Below are positions 1 through 6,812 of a stretch of DNA of 15,126 bases, piece after piece. The translations under genes and the position numbers were made by a program. Under the pieces are notes generated by a model that worked only from the letters and a program-made list of their open reading frames with translations, was not told the DNA's origin and searched no databases. Source of the DNA: an uncultured Gammaproteobacteria bacterium (GTDB lineage: Bacteria; Pseudomonadota; Gammaproteobacteria; Magnimaribacterales; D2472); NCBI GenBank assembly GCA_913050015.1, contig CAJXAZ010000022.1, forward strand, positions 1-15,126, in the 5' to 3' direction. The first letter of the stretch is position 1. Each line of letters starts with the position of its first letter.

Positions 1-238
1 ATTTAATTCCTATTTTAGATCTCTTATGCATAGGCAAGGATGTAATATCTTCACCATTAAAAAAAATCTTACCGTTATCACATTTTATTAATCCAGCAAT
101 TAAATAAAAGGTTGTTGTCTTCCCGGCGCCATTTGGTCCAAGTAGCCCATTAATGGTTCCAGGCTTTATATCAAAGCTAATACTATCAACAATTTTCTTT
201 GTTTTTATTGATTTTGAAATATTTTGTAAAGTAAGCAT
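1..238 (-). CDS. lptB: LptB, LPS transport ATPase (5' part only)
   Basis: This is the N-terminal 79 codons of an ABC ATPase; the rest lies beyond the window's left edge. The protein begins MLTLQNISKS, and the Walker A motif GPNGAGKTT is followed by TFYLIAGL, very close to the E. coli LptB sequence around its P-loop. A later segment, EDITSLPMHKRSKIGI, also follows LptB. LptB is the cytoplasmic ATPase that, with LptFG, extracts LPS from the inner membrane and pushes it along LptC and LptA. It is the third gene of a minus-strand kdsD-lptA-lptB run, 23 nt after the lptA stop, consistent with one operon. I see no clear Shine-Dalgarno sequence before its ATG. The signature motif and Walker B are outside the window, so intactness cannot be judged. 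Confidence 0.93.
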   Translation of the reverse strand, partial: MLTLQNISKSIKTKKIVDSISFDIKPGTINGLLGPNGAGKTTTFYLIAGLIKCDNGKIFFNGEDITSLPMHKRSKIGIK

Positions 239-261
239 TTTAAGAAGCTTGTATCTTGAGG

Positions 262-678
262 TTATTCATCAGAAGACACCATTCCATTTTGAGGATTGAA
301 GATTATTGAGCTAGATGAGATTTTTATATTGTCATAATCCATCGATGCATTCCCTAGAAGATGAATTTTACTGTTGCTATAAAAAACTATCTCATCTGCA
401 TTACCTTTAAAATTTTGCACGTCCGAAGTCGATCTAATTAAAGAAGGACTTCCTTTAAGAGACATTATTTTTTTAATATTATCGTAAAGAGCGATATCTG
501 CTTTTATTGATAGAAGTTCTGTTTCTATCCGAACATCGTTAAGAAATACTATTTGGCTATTATTCTTTTTTATCTCTACGGAATCAGAATTAATAATAAG
601 ATTATCAAGAAAGGTGTTTGCAGATAAATTTGATATACATGCTACTGAAACTAAAAAAGATATTAGTATTTTATTCAA
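262..678 (-). CDS. lptA: LptA-like periplasmic LPS bridge protein (short)
   Basis: A 138-residue protein with an N-terminal signal peptide (MNKILISFLVSVACISNLSA, likely cleaved near residue 21) and one OstA/LptA-type beta domain: alternating short strands such as NSDSVEIKKNNSQIVFLNDV and ADEIVFYSNSKIHLLGNA. LptA polymerises in the periplasm as the bridge carrying LPS from LptB2FG-LptC to LptDE. The gene lies between kdsD and lptB, as LptA does elsewhere. The start codon is TTG, directly after the kdsD TAA stop; an AAGGA Shine-Dalgarno sequence (687-691, minus strand) lies 8 nt upstream, so translation is probably coupled to kdsD. E. coli LptA is 185 residues, so this one is short. Because lptC is missing here, an LptC-like reading was considered, but a cleavable signal peptide fits LptA better than the membrane anchor of LptC. 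Confidence 0.8.
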   Translation of the reverse strand: MNKILISFLVSVACISNLSANTFLDNLIINSDSVEIKKNNSQIVFLNDVRIETELLSIKADIALYDNIKKIMSLKGSPSLIRSTSDVQNFKGNADEIVFYSNSKIHLLGNASMDYDNIKISSSSIIFNPQNGMVSSDE

Positions 679-1641
679 TTATAAGATCCTTGCCTGAATT
701 AAGTCATGCATCGAAAGAACCCCAACATTCTTAGCTCCACTCATAACAACTAGGGTGAATATTTTATTTGTTTCCATTACTTCTGCCGCATCTATCGCTA
801 GAGTCATTGAGTCTATAGTTTTAAATTTCTTAGTCATAACGTCTTTTATCTTAGTTGAGTTAATATCTATTTTTTCATTTAAGCATCTTCTAAGATCTCC
901 ATCAGTAAAGATTCCAACGACTTTAGATTTATTTGTAACCAATGTTATTCCCAGGCCTTTATTTGTTATTTCTAGCAATGCTTCGCTTAGAAGAGTGCTA
1001 TCTTTTACTTTAGGTATTTCTAAATCTTTGTGCATTATGTGATGAACCTGAGTAATTAATTTTTTACCCAACTTACCAGCAGGATGCGAGCTTGCAAAAT
1101 CATTCTTTGTAAATCCTTTAGATTCCAATAAAGCTATTGCTAGGGCGTCTCCAAAGGCAAGAGCAGCGGTTGTCGAGGATGTTGGAGCCAGGTCAAGAGG
1201 GCATGCTTCTTTAGTTTTGATAATAATTGGAATATCAGAAGATTTTGATATTGATGAATTTTTGTTACTCGTAAGAGATGCTACTTTTGAAGCAAGCCTT
1301 TTTAAAGAAGGCAGGATATTAATTATTTCGTCAGTTTCACCGGAGTTTGATATTAATAAGACGATATCTTTTTTATCAATTAGTCCCATGTCACCATGCG
1401 CAGCTTCAGTAGGGTGGATAAAAACAGATCCTGTGCCAGTACTAGAAAGCGTTGCAGAAATTTTTTGTCCTATGTGACCTGATTTGCCAACACCCATAAT
1501 TACGAATTTTCCTTCGTTATTTTTTATCTCGTCACATAGTAATGAGAAGTTATTATCAAGTTGATTGGTAAGGTCTTTTATGGCATCAGCCTCAATTTTA
1601 AATGTTCTCTTAGCAGACGCAATATAATTATATTTTTTCAT
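679..1641 (-). CDS. kdsD: D-arabinose-5-phosphate isomerase (KdsD/KpsF family)
   Basis: A 320-residue SIS-CBS-CBS protein, close to the 328 residues of E. coli KdsD. It interconverts ribulose-5-phosphate and arabinose-5-phosphate, the first step to Kdo of LPS. The SIS domain spans about residues 40-175: VIMGVGKSGHIGQK (48-60, with K53), FIHPTEAAHGDMGL (74-87) and LISNSGETDEI (96-106), followed by the SSHPAGKLG segment (184-192) that carries a conserved histidine. Two CBS domains follow, about 203-260 (VVGIFTDGDLRR) and 268-320 (VGVLSMHDLIQ). The ATG at 1641 gives a family-like N terminus. The gene diverges from mlaC across 45 nt and leads an operon with lptA and lptB. kdsC, often next door, is absent. 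Confidence 0.95.
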   Translation of the reverse strand: MKKYNYIASAKRTFKIEADAIKDLTNQLDNNFSLLCDEIKNNEGKFVIMGVGKSGHIGQKISATLSSTGTGSVFIHPTEAAHGDMGLIDKKDIVLLISNSGETDEIINILPSLKRLASKVASLTSNKNSSISKSSDIPIIIKTKEACPLDLAPTSSTTAALAFGDALAIALLESKGFTKNDFASSHPAGKLGKKLITQVHHIMHKDLEIPKVKDSTLLSEALLEITNKGLGITLVTNKSKVVGIFTDGDLRRCLNEKIDINSTKIKDVMTKKFKTIDSMTLAIDAAEVMETNKIFTLVVMSGAKNVGVLSMHDLIQARIL

Positions 1642-1658
1642 AGGTTCGATGAATTTTT

Positions 1659-1687
1659 ATTATGTTTCAAATGCTATAATAGAACAA
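1659..1687 (-). promoter_or_regulatory. Candidate kdsD promoter
   Basis: On the minus strand a weak -35 (TTGTTC, 1687-1682) is separated by 17 nt from a -10 (CATAAT, 1664-1659, five of six consensus bases). This would start transcription near 1652, giving a leader of about 11 nt. It would be interleaved with the mlaC promoter in the 45-nt divergent gap, and its -35 overlaps the mlaC start codon. The -35 matches only three of six bases, so this is tentative. Confidence 0.35.
1672..1680 (+). promoter_or_regulatory. mlaC promoter, extended -10
   Basis: A perfect extended -10 element, TGCTATAAT, has its last base at 1680. No good -35 is visible (the -35 position reads AATTTT), as is common for extended -10 promoters. 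With the usual 6-nt discriminator the transcript would start at 1687, the A of the mlaC ATG. This predicts a leaderless mRNA. Confidence 0.7.
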
Positions 1688-2313
1688 TGTTCGCCTTACA
1701 TAAAAATTATTTTTATATCTCTATTTTATTACTAAGTTCATTACCTCTAATTTCTGAGGAAGATCCTTATATTTTCATAGATACTAACGCACAAAAAATG
1801 GTTCAAGTTCTTATTGAAAATAAAGATTTATTTTCAAAAGATAGAGATGCTTATGAGGATAAAATAAAAGAAATATTTGATCCAATGATCGATTTTAGAA
1901 GGGTTGCGGCTAGTGTTATGGGGAAAAAATATTATCAAGCCTCCTCGCCGCAGCAAAGAAAAGATTTTGTTGCAATTTTTAGAAATTCTCTATTAGATAC
2001 TTATGCTGAAACATTGGCGCAATGGGGAGATCAGTCAATAAATACCATTCCAGGTGAAGATGATTGGTCGGGGCTTAAGAGCATGGAAGTAAAGCAGATG
2101 CTTGATACGGGAAGTACTAAATATCCAATATCATATAAATTAAGAAGATCTAATAATCAATGGATGATTGTAAATATAATCGTGAATGGGGTTAATTTAG
2201 GCTTAACATTTAGAAATCAATTTCAAGCCCTAGCTAATAACCATAACGGTGACATCGAGATGATTTTAAAGAATTGGATATCTGATGCTGGAGATGCTGG
2301 AATCGATGGATAG
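1687..2313 (+). CDS. mlaC: MlaC, periplasmic phospholipid-binding protein (orphan)
   Basis: A 208-residue MlaC/Ttg2D family protein. In E. coli MlaC ferries phospholipid between the outer-membrane MlaA complex and the inner-membrane MlaFEDB transporter. The start chosen is the ATG opening MFALHKNYFYISILLLSSL, a typical signal peptide; the open frame extends further upstream, but that part has no family resemblance and overlaps kdsD. Family features include DPYIFIDTNAQKM near the mature N terminus, VMGKKYYQASSPQQRKDFVAIFR in the middle and WMIVNIIVNGVNLGLTFRNQF near the end, aligning with the E. coli GQYYKSATPAQRE and YDMIAEGVSM regions. It heads an operon with ibaG and murA. The usual upstream mlaF, mlaE and mlaD and the following mlaB are all absent here. 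No Shine-Dalgarno sequence is present, and the promoter predicts a leaderless transcript. Confidence 0.92.
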   Translation: MFALHKNYFYISILLLSSLPLISEEDPYIFIDTNAQKMVQVLIENKDLFSKDRDAYEDKIKEIFDPMIDFRRVAASVMGKKYYQASSPQQRKDFVAIFRNSLLDTYAETLAQWGDQSINTIPGEDDWSGLKSMEVKQMLDTGSTKYPISYKLRRSNNQWMIVNIIVNGVNLGLTFRNQFQALANNHNGDIEMILKNWISDAGDAGIDG

Positions 2314-2524
2314 AGAGGCTATACAAAAAATTATCCTTGAGGGTATTCCAGATGCAAATTGCTCTTTTGATGGTGATTCGTGTAATTTTAAATTAGTTGT
2401 AACTTCTTCATCTTTTAAGGGAATTTCTATAATAGAGCAGCATAAAAAAGTGTTAAACCTTCTTAAGGATAATTTTCAGTCAGGCTCTTTACACGCATTA
2501 AGTTTAGATACAAAGGTAGGGTAA
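2306..2524 (+). CDS. ibaG: IbaG, BolA-family protein
   Basis: A 72-residue BolA/IbaG family protein, a small KH-like fold that pairs with monothiol glutaredoxins in iron-sulfur handling. Family features are the FDGDSCNFKLVVTSSSFKG segment, EQHKKVLNLLKD and the C-terminal SGSLHALSLDTKV, which matches the HAVSIKA region of E. coli IbaG. Three in-frame ATGs (2285, 2294, 2306) are possible. I chose 2306 because MDREAIQKIIL aligns with the N terminus of the E. coli protein; it overlaps mlaC by 8 nt. It lacks the tryptophan-containing tail that follows this strand in E. coli. The order mlaC-(mlaB)-ibaG-murA is conserved in Gammaproteobacteria, and here mlaB is missing. Confidence 0.88.
   Translation: MDREAIQKIILEGIPDANCSFDGDSCNFKLVVTSSSFKGISIIEQHKKVLNLLKDNFQSGSLHALSLDTKVG
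2515..2521 (+). promoter_or_regulatory. Shine-Dalgarno sequence for the TTG-initiated murA
   Basis: GGTAGGG lies 7 nt before the TTG at 2529 and abuts the ibaG stop. It decides the murA start, because no ATG occurs in frame until residue 28, inside the conserved domain. Confidence 0.65.
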
Positions 2525-2528
2525 AAAT

Positions 2529-3788
2529 TTGGAAAAATTATTAATCAAAGGTGGGAATCGTTTAAGCGGAACTATTAAATGCTCCGGAGCTAAGAATGCT
2601 GCATTGCCAATGATCGCAGCAACTATTTTATGTAAAGAAAGTATAGTTCTTAGAAACCTTCCTTTTCTTCAAGACATAACAACTATGTTTGAATTGCTAG
2701 GCTCTATGGGAGCGCAGATTGTTCTTAATGAGGATATGGATTTTACAATCTCCTCAAATGAACTGACCGATACAGAGGCAAGATATGAGCTAGTTAAGAC
2801 CATGAGAGCGTCAATATTAGTTTTAGGTCCTTTGGTTGCTAGGTATGGGAGGGCTAGAATTGCCTTGCCAGGAGGCTGTGCAATAGGCTCTAGACCTGTT
2901 AACTTTCATTTAGATGCTCTAGAACAGCTTGGTGCAAAAATAGAGCTTAAAAATGGCTACATTGAAGCAACCGCTGATCGATTGCAGGGCGCTAGAATAA
3001 AATTTGATGGCATTACTGTAACCGGAACAGAGAACATAATGATGGCAGCTGCATTAGCTGAAGGAACTTCCTATTTAACTAATGTAGCAAAAGAGCCAGA
3101 GATAGTGGATTTAGCTGAAATGCTCAATGGCATGGGTGCAAATATTAAAGGCGCTGGTACCGACGAGATAGTAATTGAGGGAGTTGAAGAATTAACAGGA
3201 GCTACATTTGATATCCCAGCAGACAGGATAGAGGCAGGCACATATTTAGCAGCTGCAGTTGTTACATCTGGGGATATTCGTATAGATGGAATTAATCCGG
3301 ATCGGTTAAAAAAAGTATTAGAAAAACTTGCTGAAACTGGTGCTGAAATAATATGTACCGATGATTCAATATCTTTATCTATGAATCTAGAAAAGCCAAA
3401 ACCAGTTGATATTACAACAGCTCCTTTTCCTGAATTTCCAACTGATATGCAGGCACAATTTTCTGTTATAAGTGCTATGGCTGATGGGATATCAAATATT
3501 TATGAAAATGTTTTTGAAAATAGATTTATGCATATTCAGGAGCTAAATAGAATGGGTTGTGACATATCAGTTCAAGGAAATCATGCAGTAGTTAAAGGTG
3601 TGAGCACTCTTCATGGAGCTGAAGTTATGGCGACAGACCTCAGGGCTTCTGCTAGCTTGATCTTAGCCGGTCTTTGCGCAGAGGGAGATACTATTGTCGA
3701 TAGGATTTATCATATAGATAGGGGCTATGAGAGGATAGAGGAGAAACTCAATTATCTGGGTGCAAATATTCTTAGATTGCCAAGTTAA
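2529..3788 (+). CDS. murA: UDP-N-acetylglucosamine 1-carboxyvinyltransferase
   Basis: A 419-residue MurA, the family's usual length. It transfers enolpyruvate from PEP to UDP-GlcNAc, the first committed step of peptidoglycan synthesis, in the cytoplasm. Visible active-site residues are K22-N23 in CSGAKNAALP, the PEP-binding cysteine C117 in LPGGCAIGSRP (the fosfomycin target, equivalent to E. coli C115) and D306 in FPEFPTDMQAQF, with DRGYERIEEKL near the C terminus. Start codon is TTG: KLLIKGGNRLSGTIKCSGAKN aligns with the start of other MurA proteins and no suitable ATG exists. It sits 4 nt after ibaG. Its last 17 nt overlap degS tail to tail, so the two transcripts must converge. Confidence 0.97.
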   Translation: MEKLLIKGGNRLSGTIKCSGAKNAALPMIAATILCKESIVLRNLPFLQDITTMFELLGSMGAQIVLNEDMDFTISSNELTDTEARYELVKTMRASILVLGPLVARYGRARIALPGGCAIGSRPVNFHLDALEQLGAKIELKNGYIEATADRLQGARIKFDGITVTGTENIMMAAALAEGTSYLTNVAKEPEIVDLAEMLNGMGANIKGAGTDEIVIEGVEELTGATFDIPADRIEAGTYLAAAVVTSGDIRIDGINPDRLKKVLEKLAETGAEIICTDDSISLSMNLEKPKPVDITTAPFPEFPTDMQAQFSVISAMADGISNIYENVFENRFMHIQELNRMGCDISVQGNHAVVKGVSTLHGAEVMATDLRASASLILAGLCAEGDTIVDRIYHIDRGYERIEEKLNYLGANILRLPS

Positions 3789-4785
3789 TTTCTTCTAGAG
3801 CGCTTGTTTCAATTTCTACTACTTTCTTTTTTTCACTCTCCGTAAATATATTTAATTTAATAGTGTCTCCAGGAGCTGCAAGGCTGAGGAATTGCGTTAG
3901 ATTTTTCCAAGTTGCATCCATATCATTCACTCCATATATTATATCTCCAACACCTACACCTTTTTCAAATAAAGGCCCTTCATTCTCCATTTCAACCACT
4001 TGAAACCCATTTGATATGAGGTTTTCATCAAGTTTAAATCTGACCATGGCAACTCTAAAATTTCCCATCCAAATATTTCTTACTTTACCGTATTGAATAA
4101 TTTCAGAAGCAATTTGAATAACCTTTTCTGAGGGAATGGCGAAGCCTATCCCTTGATATGCACCTGTTTTAGAAAATATTTTTGTATTTATTCCAATTAA
4201 GTTACCCTTTTCATTGATGAGAGCGCCGCCTGAATTTCCTGGATTTATAGCAGCATCAGTTTGAATTAATTCAAGATAGGGGTTGCCATAATCTCTTCCA
4301 GTTGCGCTAATTATTCCACTAGAAACAGAAATTCCAATTCCATACGGGTTTCCAATTGCTAAAACTTTATCACCAATTTTTAAATTTTTGCTGTCAGCAA
4401 AATTTATTGGATCTAATGTTTCAGTCGGTAGTATTTTTAAGACTGCTATGTCTGAATTTCTATCAGCTCCTATTATTTTTGCATCATACTGGTTGCCGTT
4501 ATTCAGCTTTATAGCAATTTTTTTATTTTGAGACACTACATGAAGGTTAGTCACAATATAACCATCATCTGAAAAAATAACCCCTGAACCAATTCCATTT
4601 GATCTCGATGAGCGGAATGAACTTCCCCCATAAGAAAAAATAGTAACAACTGATGCAATAGATTTATCAGATGCTGTGACAAATTTGTTATTATTATCAG
4701 TAATAAATAATGTTGAAATAATAGTAACTAAAATAACTACTAAATAATTAATCTTAAATGTCTGTAAAATTTTTATAATGCCCAT
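3772..4785 (-). CDS. degS: DegS/AlgW-type membrane-anchored serine protease
   Basis: A 337-residue HtrA-family protease with one membrane anchor (about residues 14-28), a trypsin-like domain and a single PDZ domain (about 240-330). That is the DegS layout, not DegP, which has two PDZ domains and a cleaved signal peptide. The triad is visible: H82 (VTNLHVV), D112 (RNSDIAVLKI) and S185 (NPGNSGGALIN). DegS senses misfolded outer-membrane proteins through its PDZ domain and cuts anti-sigma factor RseA to release the envelope stress sigma factor. The Pseudomonas counterpart algW sits near murA in the same chromosomal block. The 3' end overlaps murA by 17 nt and the 5' end overlaps zapE by 8 nt (or 2 nt, depending on the zapE start). 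I see no convincing promoter; it must lie in the zapE 5' coding region. Confidence 0.93.
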   Translation of the reverse strand: MGIIKILQTFKINYLVVILVTIISTLFITDNNNKFVTASDKSIASVVTIFSYGGSSFRSSRSNGIGSGVIFSDDGYIVTNLHVVSQNKKIAIKLNNGNQYDAKIIGADRNSDIAVLKILPTETLDPINFADSKNLKIGDKVLAIGNPYGIGISVSSGIISATGRDYGNPYLELIQTDAAINPGNSGGALINEKGNLIGINTKIFSKTGAYQGIGFAIPSEKVIQIASEIIQYGKVRNIWMGNFRVAMVRFKLDENLISNGFQVVEMENEGPLFEKGVGVGDIIYGVNDMDATWKNLTQFLSLAAPGDTIKLNIFTESEKKKVVEIETSALEEINLAI

Positions 4786-5830
4786 GCTTCAAAATATCAT
4801 TAACGATCTTAAAAACCAAGATATAGAGGCGGATGATGCACAACTTAATTTAATAAAAAATATAGTTGATATTCAAACTAAAAAGAAAACAGTACTAGAT
4901 AGCCTTAAAGGTAAAATAGTAAAGAACAGCTTTTATACATGGGGAGCCGTTGGAAGAGGCAAGACCTTGCTTTCCGAAGCAATTCTAAAAAATATTGGGG
5001 ATGGTAAAAGTTCTATCTCCTTTCATTACATTGATTTTATGTATATGGCCCACTCAGAATTATCTAAACTCGTTGGAAACAAAGATCCACTAAATATAAT
5101 AGCTAAGTCACTAAGCAATAAGCATAAAATTATATTTATAGATGAGTTTCAGGTAGAGGATGTAGCAGATGCAATGATTATTGGTAACTTATTAAGTCAA
5201 ATACTTAAGAATGGATCCCAGTTATTTCTAACATCAAATGCACACCCCGATGACTTATATAAAGATGGGCTGCAAAGACAAAAATTTATGAAATCAATGG
5301 CAATCATAAAAGATAGCTTAAATATATATGAGCTTAAAGGCTTGGTTGATTATAGAGCTAGAAATATATTTAAATATACTGATAATTCTAATAGCTCACC
5401 TCATAAGGATGAGGATATTTTAAAGTTTATAAAATCTAATTTCAGTAGCCATGAAATTACATCAAATATTTTAGAAATAAACTCAAGAAAATTCCGTTGT
5501 AAATCTTCATCAGAAGATTTCTTATGGGTTTCATTTAGTGATTTCTTTAATCAATCTACAGGATCAAAAGACTTTATCGAAATATCAAAGAATTTTGAAT
5601 GGGTTTTTATAAACGACTTTGTGGAATGCAATGACAACAATGCTGATATTGTAAGAAGGTTCATCTCTTTTATTGATATCAGTTATAGAGAAAATACCAA
5701 AGTTAAATTCTTTTTTGGAAATATTGACCATTTAAATATTTATAAAGGAACTAAATTAAAAATCCTATGGGATAGGTGTTTAAGCAGATTAACCGAAATG
5801 CAAACTATAGAGTATTTGAATAATACTTAA
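4778..5830 (+). CDS. zapE: ZapE, AFG1-like ATPase of cell division
   Basis: A 350-residue AAA-like ATPase of the ZapE/AFG1 family. In E. coli ZapE joins the Z-ring late in division and affects FtsZ bundling. Walker A is GAVGRGKT (56-63), Walker B is IIFIDEFQVED (118-128), followed by the family's DAM, TSNAHPDDLYKDGLQRQKF (152-170) and DYRAR (191-195). Near the end, IVRRFISFID and SRLTEMQTIEYL (336-347) match the family's RRFI-LID and SRL-EMQ-EYL motifs. The start may be ATG 4778 or ATG 4784 (two codons later); both overlap the degS start on the other strand. A TATAAT (4774-4779) touches the first ATG but is too close to it to be its promoter under normal spacing. No Shine-Dalgarno sequence is seen. 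Confidence 0.92.
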   Translation: MPMLQNIINDLKNQDIEADDAQLNLIKNIVDIQTKKKTVLDSLKGKIVKNSFYTWGAVGRGKTLLSEAILKNIGDGKSSISFHYIDFMYMAHSELSKLVGNKDPLNIIAKSLSNKHKIIFIDEFQVEDVADAMIIGNLLSQILKNGSQLFLTSNAHPDDLYKDGLQRQKFMKSMAIIKDSLNIYELKGLVDYRARNIFKYTDNSNSSPHKDEDILKFIKSNFSSHEITSNILEINSRKFRCKSSSEDFLWVSFSDFFNQSTGSKDFIEISKNFEWVFINDFVECNDNNADIVRRFISFIDISYRENTKVKFFFGNIDHLNIYKGTKLKILWDRCLSRLTEMQTIEYLNNT

Positions 5831-5857
5831 AAAGTTTAATTTAAATGCACTTAAATA

Positions 5858-5886
5858 TTGCTAATTTTCCCTCTAAACATTAATAT
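5858..5886 (+). promoter_or_regulatory. Candidate rplM-rpsI promoter
   Basis: TTGCTA (5858-5863) and TAATAT (5881-5886) are separated by exactly 17 nt in the 73-79-nt gap after zapE. Transcription would begin near 5893, giving a leader of about 11-17 nt. That is too short for an elaborate ribosomal-protein leader structure. No Shine-Dalgarno sequence is visible before the start codon. Confidence 0.6.
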
Positions 5887-5909
5887 TCGCATCTTACAAA
5901 AATATGATT

Positions 5910-6344
5910 ATGAAAACGTTCTCACTAAAAAAAGAAAATGTCGAAAGACAATGGTTTGTTATCGACGCTTCAGACAAGGTTCTGGGTAGATTAGCAACTA
6001 AAATAGCATCTAGAATAAGAGGTAAAGATAAGCCTACTTTTACTCCCCATACTGATGGCGGAGACTACGTTATTGTTATTAACGCAGAAAAAATTAAAGT
6101 TACAGGTCAAAAATTTACTGATAAAAAATATTACACTCATTCACTTTATCCTGGTGGGCTTAAGACTAGAACTTTCAAGGAGATGAATGAAAGATTCCCT
6201 GAAAGAATTATTGAAGAGGCTGTTAAAGGCATGCTTCCTAAAAACAAGCTAGGAAAGTCTATGATTCAAAAATTAAAAGTATTTAGTGGAGCAGAGCACG
6301 AGCATGAATCACAACAACCTATAGAATGGAACCCAACAATATGA
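5910..6344 (+). CDS. rplM: 50S ribosomal protein L13
   Basis: A 144-residue L13, an early assembly protein of the large ribosomal subunit. It matches the E. coli protein (142 residues) along its length: WFVIDASDKVLGRLATKIA, KPTFTPHTDGGDYVIVINA, VTGQKFTDKKYY, PERIIEEAVKGMLPKNKLG and the AEHEHESQQP tail. An ATG two codons upstream (5904) is also possible; I prefer 5910 because MKTFSLKKENVERQW aligns with the family start. It is translationally coupled to rpsI: the stop overlaps the next ATG by 4 nt (ATGA). rplM-rpsI is one of the most conserved bacterial gene pairs. Confidence 0.97.
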   Translation: MKTFSLKKENVERQWFVIDASDKVLGRLATKIASRIRGKDKPTFTPHTDGGDYVIVINAEKIKVTGQKFTDKKYYTHSLYPGGLKTRTFKEMNERFPERIIEEAVKGMLPKNKLGKSMIQKLKVFSGAEHEHESQQPIEWNPTI

Positions 6345-6733
6345 CATCAGAAGTTCATTACGCAACTGGAAGAAGAAAAACTTCATCAGCTAGAGTCTAC
6401 CTGACTTCAGGTAAGGGAGACATTACAGTAAATGATAAGAAGTTAGATATTTATTTTGGTAGAAAAGTAGCACAAATGCTTGTGATGCAGCCTATTGAGA
6501 TGACTGAGCTTAGTGGAAAACTTGATATCAACGTCAAGGTTAAGGGTGGCGGTAGTTTCGGACAAGCCGGCGCTATTAGACATGGAATTTCAAGAGCTTT
6601 AATTTCATACGATGAAGAGCTAAGAGCTCAACTTAAGAAAGCCGGTCTTCTTACTAGAGATGATAGAAGGGTTGAAAGAAAGAAACCTGGTCTAGTAAAG
6701 GCAAGAAAAAGCAAACAGTTCTCAAAACGTTAA
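6341..6733 (+). CDS. rpsI: 30S ribosomal protein S9
   Basis: A 130-residue S9, identical in length to the E. coli protein. Its C-terminal tail reaches the ribosomal P site. Diagnostic segments are YATGRRKTSSARVYL near the start, VKGGGSFGQAGAIRHGISRAL in the middle and RKKPGLVKARKSKQFSKR at the end, the last with the invariant SKR terminus. The start is the ATG that overlaps the rplM stop as ATGA. The open frame continues five codons upstream, but those residues are the rplM tail read in another frame. No clear intrinsic terminator follows; the next promoter is about 30 nt downstream. Confidence 0.97.
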   Translation: MTSEVHYATGRRKTSSARVYLTSGKGDITVNDKKLDIYFGRKVAQMLVMQPIEMTELSGKLDINVKVKGGGSFGQAGAIRHGISRALISYDEELRAQLKKAGLLTRDDRRVERKKPGLVKARKSKQFSKR

Positions 6734-6761
6734 TTTTTCCAAATTTTTTCTCGAAGATTGG

Positions 6762-6770
6762 TGGTATAAT
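6762..6770 (+). promoter_or_regulatory. petABC promoter, extended -10
   Basis: TGGTATAAT is a perfect extended -10. The -35 region is T-rich without a clear hexamer. Transcription would start near 6777, giving a leader of about 36 nt before petA with no recognisable Shine-Dalgarno sequence. The box lies in the 79-nt gap after rpsI and would serve petA, petB, petC and perhaps sspA. Confidence 0.6.
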
Positions 6771-6812
6771 CTGCTAGTTTTTTATTAGTAAATATACGGG
6801 CATAAACAACTA

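Noticed and set aside
755..1477. Open frames on the plus strand inside kdsD
   Set aside because: They are antisense to a well-supported KdsD and show no domain or ribosome binding site; the same applies to antisense frames in petB (7954-8245), rsmI (11547-12032), mraZ (12808-12990), ftsZ (13111-13437) and rsmH (14363-14629).
1561..1686. Upstream extension of the mlaC reading frame
   Set aside because: These 42 codons overlap kdsD on the other strand, have no family resemblance and lie upstream of the mlaC promoter; a proper signal peptide starts at 1687.
5840..5855. AT-rich inverted repeat after zapE as a terminator
   Set aside because: The stem TTTAA/TTAAA is weak, has no G-C pairs and no T tract follows.
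6326..6340. Earlier in-frame ATG for rpsI
   Set aside because: The extra five residues come from the rplM tail; starting at 6341 gives exactly the 130-residue S9 and an ATGA coupling.
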